Assembly (NCBI GenBank): GCA_016872875.1
Contig: VGYW01000092.1
Span: forward strand, 1 to 22,399
Direction of reading: 5' to 3'
Source of the DNA: Planctomycetota bacterium
Lineage (GTDB): Bacteria; Planctomycetota; PUPC01; DSUN01
DNA length: 22,399 nucleotides
How positions within the stretch are numbered: position 1 is the stretch's first letter; every line of letters begins with the position of its first letter. Below, piece by piece: positions 14,643 through 21,216 of this stretch. Below the pieces are notes generated by a model. The model did no database searches. It saw only the letters and a program-made list of their open reading frames with translations, and was not told the DNA's origin. The translations under genes and the position numbers were made by a program.

Positions 14643-15719
14643 TTGGCCGTCACGCTAGCCCAGCTCGCCGAGCTGACCGGCGCCGCTCTCCGCGGCGACC
14701 CCGCGACCGAGGTGCGCGGGGTGGCCGGCCTGCACAACGCCCGCCCGGGCGAGGTCGCCCTCGCCGCCGAGGCGCGCTACGCCAGCCTCGCCGCCAGGAC
14801 CGCCGCCTCCGCGCTCGTCGTCGGCGAGGCATTCGACCCCGCCGCCGCCGAAGTCCCCCTGCTCGTCGCGGCGGAGCCGACGCGCGCCTTCGAGCAGATC
14901 GCCGACCTCCTCTGCCCCGCGCCGGCCGCGCCCCAGCCGGGCGTCCACCCAACCGCGGTGGTGGCCCCGGACGCAGAGGTCGCCCCCGACGCCACCATTC
15001 AGGCCCACTGCGTGGTGGAGTCGGGCGCGGCGATTGGCGCGGGCACGGTCCTGCGCCCGCTCGTGTTCGTCGGAGCCGGCGCGAGGGTCGGGGCCAGGTG
15101 TCTCCTCCATCCCAACGTGGCCGTCCTCGACCGCTGCGTCGTTGGCGACCGCGTGATCCTGCACAGCGGCGTGGTGATCGGCGCCGACGGCTACGGCTAC
15201 GAGACCCGCAACGGCGTCCACCACAAGCTGCCCCAGCGCGGCATCGTGGAGGTGGGCGACGACGTGGAGATCGGCGCGAACTCCACCGTGGACAGGGCGC
15301 GCTTCGGCCGCACCGTCATCGGCGCGGGAACCAAGATTGACAATCTCGTCATGGTCGCGCACAATGTGGTGGTGGGCGAGCACGGCTTGCTCGTCGCCCA
15401 GTGCGGCATCGCGGGGAGCGCCGTCCTCGGCCGCAACGTCACCGTCGCAGCACAGGCCGGCATCATCGGCCACATCGAGGTCGGCGACGGCGCCATCGTG
15501 GGCGGCCAGGCCGGCGTCATGCGCAGCGTGCCGCCCGGCAAAGCCGTCCTCGGCTCGCCCGCGCAGGAGATCGAGAAGGAGCGCCAGTGCCTCGTCCTGC
15601 ACCAGAAGCTCCCGGACCTCCTCCAGCGCATCCGCGAGCTGGCTAAGTGCGTCGAGCAACTCAGCGAAAAGGTCGCACGCCTTGAAGCCTCGGCAAACGA
15701 CGATTCAGAAGGCCGTTGA
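14643..15719 (+). CDS. lpxD: UDP-3-O-(3-hydroxyacyl)glucosamine N-acyltransferase
   Basis: The third step of lipid A synthesis: it adds the N-linked 3-hydroxyacyl chain from acyl-ACP. The TTG at 14643 is chosen because AGGAG (14632-14636) sits 6 nt upstream and the product begins at the usual family start (VTLAQLAELTGA). The 358-residue protein has an N-terminal uridine-binding domain (about 1-98) and a left-handed beta helix of hexapeptide repeats (about 99-310). DNLVMVAHNVVVG carries catalytic His240 (E. coli His239). A C-terminal helix (about 320-350) follows. Its end overlaps lpxC by 38 nt, suggesting translational coupling. Confidence 0.96.
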   Translation: MAVTLAQLAELTGAALRGDPATEVRGVAGLHNARPGEVALAAEARYASLAARTAASALVVGEAFDPAAAEVPLLVAAEPTRAFEQIADLLCPAPAAPQPGVHPTAVVAPDAEVAPDATIQAHCVVESGAAIGAGTVLRPLVFVGAGARVGARCLLHPNVAVLDRCVVGDRVILHSGVVIGADGYGYETRNGVHHKLPQRGIVEVGDDVEIGANSTVDRARFGRTVIGAGTKIDNLVMVAHNVVVGEHGLLVAQCGIAGSAVLGRNVTVAAQAGIIGHIEVGDGAIVGGQAGVMRSVPPGKAVLGSPAQEIEKERQCLVLHQKLPDLLQRIRELAKCVEQLSEKVARLEASANDDSEGR

Positions 15720-16539
15720 GCTCACCGGCGTCGGGGTCAATCTCGGCCGCCCGGTCACCGTGCGCATCCTCCCCGCGCCGCCCGACAGCGGCGTGACCTT
15801 CGTCCGCGTGGACCTCCCCGGCGCCCAGCCCATCCCGGCCAGCCCCGACTTCGTCGTCCCGAAGCTCCGCCGCACCGTGCTCCGCCGCGGCGACGCCGAG
15901 GTCCAGATGACCGAGCACGTCCTCGCCGCCGCCAGCGGCCTGGAGCTCGACAACCTCCGCGTCGAGCTCAAGGGCGCCGAGTTCCCCGCCGGCGACGGCT
16001 CCGCGCAGACCTTCTCCGAGCTCATCCAGAAGGCCGGCATCGCCGAGCAGGACCGCCCCCTCGCCCACCGCACCATCGCCGCCCCCATCACCATCTCCGA
16101 CGAGACCAGCACCATGACCGCTCTCCCCGCCACCGAGGGGCTGAGCGTCTCCTACACCCTCGAATACCCAAGCCTCTCCCTCCCCGCCCAGCACGTGGAC
16201 GTGCGGGTCACGCCCGAGGTCTTCCTCCGCGAGCTGGCGCCCGCGCGCACCTTCGTCTTCCAGCGCGAGGCCCCCGCCCTCCTCGCCAGCGGACTCGGCC
16301 GCGGCGCCTCGCTCGAAAACACCCTCGTCCTCCGCGACGACGGCTCCCTCATCTACGGCCACCTCCGCTTCCACGACGAGTTCGCACGCCACAAGATCGT
16401 GGACCTCCTCGGCGACCTCCGCCTCCTCGGCGGCGGCCTCGCCGTCCGCATCATCGCCGCACGAAGCGGCCACGCCCAGAACTTCCAGCTCATCGAGCAG
16501 GTCCGCACCAACCTCGTGACAATCCAGGGCTCCCACTGA
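15682..16539 (+). CDS. lpxC: UDP-3-O-acyl-N-acetylglucosamine deacetylase
   Basis: The committed, zinc-dependent step of lipid A synthesis. The TTG at 15682, 9 nt after AAAAGG and inside the lpxD end, gives MKPRQTTIQKAVELTGVGVN, the family's standard start. The 285-residue protein carries all key residues: Glu78 and His79 (TEHVLAA), His237 and Asp241 (RHKIVDLLGD) as zinc ligands with His79, and His264 (SGHAQN). These sit almost exactly at E. coli numbering. It is slightly short and is not fused to FabZ, although LpxC-FabZ fusions occur in several related lineages. lpxA follows after 7 nt. Confidence 0.95.
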   Translation: MKPRQTTIQKAVELTGVGVNLGRPVTVRILPAPPDSGVTFVRVDLPGAQPIPASPDFVVPKLRRTVLRRGDAEVQMTEHVLAAASGLELDNLRVELKGAEFPAGDGSAQTFSELIQKAGIAEQDRPLAHRTIAAPITISDETSTMTALPATEGLSVSYTLEYPSLSLPAQHVDVRVTPEVFLRELAPARTFVFQREAPALLASGLGRGASLENTLVLRDDGSLIYGHLRFHDEFARHKIVDLLGDLRLLGGGLAVRIIAARSGHAQNFQLIEQVRTNLVTIQGSH

Positions 16540-16546
16540 GGCTTCA

Positions 16547-17359
16547 ATGGCCACCAACATCCATCCAACCGCCATCGTCAGCCCCGCCGCCCAGCTTGCC
16601 GACGACGTCGTGGTCGGACCATTCGCCATCGTGGACGAACACGTCTCCATCGGCCCGGGCACCGTCCTCAAGGCCGGCACCGTCGTCACCGGCCACACCA
16701 CCATGGGCGCCCGCAACACCATCGGCCCTTACGCCGTCATCGGCGGCGGGCCGCAGGACCTCGGCTACCGCGGCGAGCCCACCCGCGTGGCCGTCGGCGA
16801 CGACAACACTCTCCGCGAATACGTCACCATCAACGCCGCCTCCACCAAGCAGGAGTGGGTCACGCGCGTCGGCAGCCGCAACTTCCTCATGGCCTACTGC
16901 CACATCGCGCACGACTGCGAGGTGGGCAGCGACATCGTCATGGCCAACTACGTCGGCCTCAGCGGCCACTGCAAGGTCGAGGACAAGGCCTGGTTCGGCG
17001 GCATGACCGGCCTCCACCAGTTCGTCACCGTCGGCACCCACGCCTTCATCGGCGGCGGCTCCCGCATCGTGCACGACTGCCCCCCCTACATGATCACCGA
17101 GGGCAGCCCGGCCAAGGTCCGCGGCGTCAACACCATCGGCCTCAAGCGCCGAGGCTTCCCACCCGAGGCCGTCGAGGCCCTCAAGGAGGCCCAGCGCCTC
17201 ATCTACCGCTCCCACCTCACCGCCGCCCAGGCCATCGAGCAGCTCGGCAGCGAACCCGACCGCCTCACCAAGGAGGTCCGCTGCCTCCTCGACTTCCTGC
17301 GCCTCACCCTCGCAGGCCGCCAGGGCCGCGCACGCGAGGCCATGCGACATAAGGAGTAG
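16547..17359 (+). CDS. lpxA: acyl-ACP--UDP-N-acetylglucosamine O-acyltransferase
   Basis: The first step of lipid A synthesis, in the cytosol. The 270-residue protein is a left-handed beta helix (about 1-190) plus a C-terminal helical domain. CHIAHDC carries His119 and catalytic His122 (E. coli 122 and 125). GGMTGLHQF, PPYMITEGSPAKVRGVN and GLKRRGF are family motifs. Gly170 aligns with E. coli Gly173, the hydrocarbon-ruler residue that allows longer (C14-like) 3-hydroxyacyl chains, so a long chain is inferred. lpxC is 7 nt upstream. No strong ribosome-binding site is seen, so coupling to lpxC is likely. Confidence 0.96.
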   Translation: MATNIHPTAIVSPAAQLADDVVVGPFAIVDEHVSIGPGTVLKAGTVVTGHTTMGARNTIGPYAVIGGGPQDLGYRGEPTRVAVGDDNTLREYVTINAASTKQEWVTRVGSRNFLMAYCHIAHDCEVGSDIVMANYVGLSGHCKVEDKAWFGGMTGLHQFVTVGTHAFIGGGSRIVHDCPPYMITEGSPAKVRGVNTIGLKRRGFPPEAVEALKEAQRLIYRSHLTAAQAIEQLGSEPDRLTKEVRCLLDFLRLTLAGRQGRAREAMRHKE

Positions 17360-17440
17360 GAGTGAGGAGTGAGAGTGAAAGTGAGGAGTGAAGAGTGAAG
17401 AGCGAGGAGGGGAGAGTGAGGGGCGAGTGAAGAGGGAGGC
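17360..17440. repeat. GAGTGA-type purine-rich repeat tract
   Basis: About 80 nt directly after the lpxA stop consist almost only of G and A with regular T, in units like GAGTGA, GAGTGAA and GAGGAGTGA. There is no complementary arm. It is immediately followed by the heptamer palindrome at 17445. No gene is visible. Confidence 0.8.
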
Positions 17441-17444
17441 CGGA

Positions 17445-17537
17445 ATTGCTGATTGCTGATTGCTGATTGCTGATTGAGGAATGCGTTCGGGAGATTCGGG
17501 CTTGAGATCAGAAATCAGAAATCAGAAATCAGAAATC
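17445..17537. repeat. GATTGCT/GAAATCA heptamer palindrome reaching into the Gfo/Idh gene
   Basis: The left arm has four to five 7-bp units of TGATTGC (17445-17476). The loop is 17477-17504. The right arm has four to five units of AGAAATC/GAAATCA (17505-17537). It uses the same unit type as 11331-11396 and 9891-9925. The loop and right arm are in frame with the downstream oxidoreductase and encode RSEIRNQKSEI. Confidence 0.85.
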
Positions 17538-18551
17538 GCAGATTCCCCCTCCCCTGTCCGTGTAGGAGTAGTCGGCGCCGGGCACCTGGGCCGCCACCAC
17601 GCCCGCATCTACTCCGCCATCCCGCACGCAAGGCTCGTGGGCGTGGCCGACCTCGTGCCCGAGCGCGCCCGCCGCCTCGCCGCCGCCTACGGCGCGCGAG
17701 CCTTCAACGACTACCGCCAGCTCATCCCCCTCGTGGACGCCGCGAGCATCGCGGTCCCGACCTCCGCCCACTTCGCTGTGGCCCGCGACTTCATCGAGCA
17801 GGGCCGCCCCGTCCTCATCGAGAAGCCCATCACCCGCACCCTCGCGGAGGCCGACGCCCTCCTCGCCCTCGCCGACGCACGCCGCGTCCCCATCCAGGTC
17901 GGCCACGTCGAACGCTTCAACCCCGCACTCCTCGCCGCGAAGCACCACCTGACCACCCCGCTCTACATTGACTGCGACCGCATCAGCCCGTTCACCTTCC
18001 GCTCCCTCGACATCGGCGTGGTGCTCGACCTGATGATCCACGACCTCGATATTCTCCTCGACCTCGTTCCCTCCCCTGTGGTGTCGCTCGACGCCGCGGG
18101 GGTGGCGGGCCTGTCGGCCCACGAGGACTTCGCCAACGCCCGCCTCGTCTTCGCCAACGGCTGCGTGGCCAACGTCACCGCCAGCCGCGTGGCCACCCGC
18201 GCGGTCCGCAAGCTCCGCATCTTCCAGCCCGACAGCTACATCTCGGTGAACTACGCCGAGCGGCGGGCCTACGTCTTCCGCAAGCGCCCAAACGCCCCAG
18301 ACCCCACGAAGATTGACCCCGCCACTGTCCACGACGCCAAGAGCTTCGTCTTCGAGAAACTCGTCGCCGCCGAGGAGCTCACCCTCACCGCCCACGACGC
18401 CCTGGAGCAGGAGCTCCTCGCCTTCCTGAGCACCGTGGCCACCGGCGCCCCGCCGCCCTGCTCGGGCCGCGACGCCCGCCGCGCCCTCGACCTCGCCTGG
18501 CGCATCCTCGAGAGCATCGAAACCAACCGAAGAAAGAACCAGGTAAAATGA
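17481..18551 (+). CDS. Gfo/Idh/MocA-family NAD(P)-dependent oxidoreductase in the lpx cluster
   Basis: The Rossmann fold starts VRVGVVGAGHLGRHHARIY (GxGxxG at about 29-34). EKPITRTLAEAD carries the family EKP motif, and GHVERFNPA lies in the substrate region. IHDLDILLDL follows, as in UDP-sugar-type members. The only in-frame standard starts before the fold are ATG 17481 (GAGGA directly in front, spacing zero) and TTG 17502, both inside the heptamer palindrome, so the first 20 or so residues are repeat-derived. Its stop lies inside the next inverted repeat. The gene sits between lpxA and lpxB, the location of gnnA in Acidithiobacillus ferrooxidans, whose product oxidises UDP-GlcNAc at C3 on the way to UDP-GlcNAc3N. 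No gnnB-type aminotransferase is in the window, so the substrate remains unproven. Confidence 0.87.
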   Translation: MRSGDSGLRSEIRNQKSEIADSPSPVRVGVVGAGHLGRHHARIYSAIPHARLVGVADLVPERARRLAAAYGARAFNDYRQLIPLVDAASIAVPTSAHFAVARDFIEQGRPVLIEKPITRTLAEADALLALADARRVPIQVGHVERFNPALLAAKHHLTTPLYIDCDRISPFTFRSLDIGVVLDLMIHDLDILLDLVPSPVVSLDAAGVAGLSAHEDFANARLVFANGCVANVTASRVATRAVRKLRIFQPDSYISVNYAERRAYVFRKRPNAPDPTKIDPATVHDAKSFVFEKLVAAEELTLTAHDALEQELLAFLSTVATGAPPPCSGRDARRALDLAWRILESIETNRRKNQVK

Positions 18552-18694
18552 TTACGGGTAAAATGATAAGAAAAGAGACCAGAAGGAGGTCGAAGACACG
18601 AGGAATCGGGGCAGGCGCGCCCGTCTCCCACCCCCCAATCCCCCTCCCGGTTTCTCTTTCTTCTCTTATCATTTTACCCGTAATCATTTTACCT
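18541..18694. repeat. long inverted repeat with 31-bp perfect arms
   Basis: The left arm 18541-18571 (AGGTAAAATGATTACGGGTA + AAATGATAAGA) is perfectly complementary to 18664-18694. Imperfect pairing continues inward (GAAAAGAGAC with GTTTCTCTTTC). The loop is 92 nt. Each arm holds two copies of GTAAAATGAT. The arms are AT-rich, unlike the surrounding sequence. The left arm contains the TGA stop of the oxidoreductase gene; the right arm ends 33 nt before lpxB. Confidence 0.95.
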
Positions 18695-18727
18695 TAACTC
18701 TTCTCTTCCGACCTGGGGACCCGCCCC

Positions 18728-19870
18728 ATGGCCCACACCCTCTTCCTCATGGCAGGTGAGGCCTCGGGCGACCTCCACGGCGCCAGCCTCGCCCTCGCCC
18801 TCCGCGCCCTCGACCCCGCCCTCGCCCTCGCGGGCCTCGGCGGTCCCAGGATGCGCGACGCCGGCGTCGAGATTGTCCGCGACCTCACCGCCCACGCAGC
18901 CGTCGGCGTCTCCGAAGCCCTCGCAAGCGTCCGAGCCGTCTACGCCGCCTACCGCCGAATGGTCAAGCTCCTCGACGAGCGCCGCCCCGACGCCGTCGTC
19001 CTCATTGACTACCCCGAGGTCAACCTCCGCTTCGCCCGCCAGGCCCACCGCCGTGGCATCAAGGTCGCCTACTACATCAGCCCACAGGTCTGGGCCTGGC
19101 GCGAATACCGCGTCAAGACCATCGCCAGGTGCGTGGACAAGCTCCTCGTCATCCTCCCCTTCGAGCCCGACTTCTACGCAAAGCACGGCGTCGAGGCCAC
19201 GTTTGTCGGGCACCCCCTCCTCGACATCCTCGCCCCCTACGCCCACGACAAGCGCTTCGCAGCCCAGGCCGGCCTGCCCACCGGCCCCCTCATCCTCGGC
19301 CTGCTGCCCGGCAGCCGCAGGAAGGAGATTGCCGCCCTCCTCCCTGCCATGCTCGGCGCCGCCGAACGCATCGCCGCCGAGCTCGGCCCCATCACCATCG
19401 CAACCGCCCCCGCACCATCCGTGCCGCCCGAACACTACAACGCCTGGCCCGCCCTCACCAAGCTCCCCCTTCACCTCCTCCCAGGCAAGACCTACGAGCT
19501 GATGGCTGGGGCCGACCTTCTGCTCATCGCCTCAGGCACTGCCACCCTGGAGGCCGGCATCATCGGCACCCCCATGATCGTCACCTACAAAGTCTCCCGC
19601 CTCAGTTGGGCCCTCGCCAAGGCCCTCGTCCGCGGCGTCAGCCACTGCTCGCTCGCCAACCTCGTCGCCGGCCGCGCAATCGTCTCAGAGCTTCTCCAGA
19701 GCAGGGCCACGCCTGACGCCCTGGCAACCGAAGCGCTCTCCCTCATCCGCGGGGGCCGCCTCGGCCAGATGGCCCGCGGCCTCGCCGCCGAGGTTCGCCC
19801 ACGCCTCGGCACCCCCGGCGCCGCCGCTCGCGCCGCCAGGCATATCCTCGACCTCATCCGCCCAAGATGA
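18728..19870 (+). CDS. lpxB: lipid-A-disaccharide synthase
   Basis: It joins UDP-2,3-diacylglucosamine and lipid X into the lipid A disaccharide at the inner membrane's cytosolic face. The 380-residue length is normal. Family motifs are visible throughout: AGEASGDLHGASL at the start, GLGGPRMRDAGVEIV, LIDYPEVNLRFA, YYISPQVWAWREYRV, VGHPLLD, LLPGSRRKEI, and SGTATLEAGIIGTPMIVTYK near residues 259-281 in the nucleotide-binding half. The ATG at 18728 is the family start. The ribosome-binding site is weak (GGGGAC). It is separated from the rest of the cluster by the long inverted repeat. Confidence 0.96.
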   Translation: MAHTLFLMAGEASGDLHGASLALALRALDPALALAGLGGPRMRDAGVEIVRDLTAHAAVGVSEALASVRAVYAAYRRMVKLLDERRPDAVVLIDYPEVNLRFARQAHRRGIKVAYYISPQVWAWREYRVKTIARCVDKLLVILPFEPDFYAKHGVEATFVGHPLLDILAPYAHDKRFAAQAGLPTGPLILGLLPGSRRKEIAALLPAMLGAAERIAAELGPITIATAPAPSVPPEHYNAWPALTKLPLHLLPGKTYELMAGADLLLIASGTATLEAGIIGTPMIVTYKVSRLSWALAKALVRGVSHCSLANLVAGRAIVSELLQSRATPDALATEALSLIRGGRLGQMARGLAAEVRPRLGTPGAAARAARHILDLIRPR

Positions 19871-19872
19871 TC

Positions 19873-19900
19873 TTGCACTCAGCGGCGAATAGGCTACAAT
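19873..19900 (+). promoter_or_regulatory. sigma70-type promoter of the PQQ-like gene
   Basis: TTGCAC (19873-19878), a 16-nt spacer, then TACAAT (19895-19900), starting 3 nt after the lpxB stop. The predicted start near 19907 rules out the in-frame start at 19899 and supports ATG 19947. Confidence 0.55.
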
Positions 19901-19946
19901 GCACGATCGAGAGGGACGGCTAAGGGGAGCCCGGAAAGGAGCGGCC

Positions 19947-21179
19947 ATGAGGAACGCAGGCGGGCGAATCGCAGCAGTGGTGGTGGCAGCGGCCGTGCTT
20001 CTCGCGGCGGCGGGCCTCGCCGACGACTGGCCCCAGTGGCGCGGCCCCAACCGCGACGGTAAGGTGGCCGGCTTCACGGCCCCGCAGACCTGGCCGAAGG
20101 CCCTCACGCAGAAGTGGCGGGTGACTGTCGGCCTCGGCGACGCCTCGCCCGCCCTCGTGGGCGACAAGCTCTACGTCTTCACCCGCCAGGGCGAGGACGA
20201 GGTGACGCTGTGCCTGAGCGCGGCCGACGGCAAGGAGGTCTGGCGCGACAAGTACGCCGCCCAGGCCGTGACCGGCGCCGCCGCGAAACAGCACGCCGGG
20301 CCGCGTAGCTCGCCCGCCGTGGCCGACGGCAAGGTCGTCACGATAGGCGTCGGAGGCGTCCTCTCCTGCCTCGACGCGGCCAGCGGCAAGCTCGCCTGGC
20401 GCAAGGACCCCTTCCCCAAGGTCGTGCCGCAGTTCTTCACGGCCACCTCGCCCATCATCGTGGAAGGGATGGCGGTCGCGCACCTGGGCGGGAAGGGCAA
20501 CGGGGCGCTCATCGCCTACGACCTCGCCACGGGCAACGAGAAGTGGAAATGGGCCGCCGAAGGCCCAGAATACGCCTCACCCGCCCTGATGGCCGTCGAG
20601 GGCACCAAGCAACTTGTCACCCTCACCGAGAAGAGCATCGTGGGGGTGGGCGTGGCCGACGGCAAGCTCCTCTGGCAGCTCCCCTTCGTGCCCCAGATGC
20701 GGGCCTACAACTCCGCCACGCCGATCATCGAGGGGCAGACGGTCTTCTTCTGCGGCGCCGCCAGAGGCACCAAGGCCGCGAAGATCGAGATGGCCGCCGA
20801 CGGCTTCGCCGCCAAGGAGCTCTGGAGCAACCCCGCCCTCGCCCCGCAGTTCAACAGCCCGGTGCTCAAGGACGGCTTCCTCTTCGGCTTCTCGGACAAG
20901 GGCACCCTCTACTGCATCAACGCCAAGGACGGCAAGACGGCCTGGACCGACACCGCCCAGCACGGCCGCGGCTTCGCGGCCATGCTCGACGCCGGCGCGG
21001 TCCTCCTTGTCCTGCCGACCACCTCCGAGCTGATCGCCCTCAAGCCCAGCGGCGAGAAGTACGAGGAGCTGGCCCGAATCAAAGTCGCCGACTCCCAGAC
21101 CTACGCCCACCCCGTCATCGCCGGCAAGAGCATCTTCATCAAGGACCAGGATGCCCTGACCCTGTTCACCCTCGAATGA
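19947..21179 (+). CDS. exported PQQ-like beta-propeller protein
   Basis: A 410-residue protein with ATG 19947, which has AAAGGAG about 8 nt upstream. Residues 1-25 are a Sec signal peptide (MRNAGGR, then a Val/Ala/Leu core ending GLA). Next comes DDWPQWRGPNRDG, an opening very common in planctomycete quinoprotein-like propellers. At least six blade-like repeats follow, with the pattern of a strand then 'D-x-x-(S/T/D)-G-K-x-x-W' (SAADGKEVW, DAASGKLAW, DLATGNEKW, VADGKLLW, NAKDGKTAW). No haem motif or known PQQ-dehydrogenase catalytic set is evident, so enzymatic activity cannot be claimed; a periplasmic scaffold or ligand-binding role is equally possible. It has its own promoter and converges with the NPCBM gene. 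Confidence 0.85.
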   Translation: MRNAGGRIAAVVVAAAVLLAAAGLADDWPQWRGPNRDGKVAGFTAPQTWPKALTQKWRVTVGLGDASPALVGDKLYVFTRQGEDEVTLCLSAADGKEVWRDKYAAQAVTGAAAKQHAGPRSSPAVADGKVVTIGVGGVLSCLDAASGKLAWRKDPFPKVVPQFFTATSPIIVEGMAVAHLGGKGNGALIAYDLATGNEKWKWAAEGPEYASPALMAVEGTKQLVTLTEKSIVGVGVADGKLLWQLPFVPQMRAYNSATPIIEGQTVFFCGAARGTKAAKIEMAADGFAAKELWSNPALAPQFNSPVLKDGFLFGFSDKGTLYCINAKDGKTAWTDTAQHGRGFAAMLDAGAVLLVLPTTSELIALKPSGEKYEELARIKVADSQTYAHPVIAGKSIFIKDQDALTLFTLE

Positions 21180-21216
21180 GGCGCGCGCCCGCCTGCGGTC
21201 AGGAGGTAGGCCAGGC

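Noticed and set aside
18541..18694. Miniature inverted-repeat transposable element with terminal repeats
   Set aside because: Arms are long enough, but I see no target-site duplication outside them and the left arm lies within a coding end; kept as an unclassified inverted repeat.
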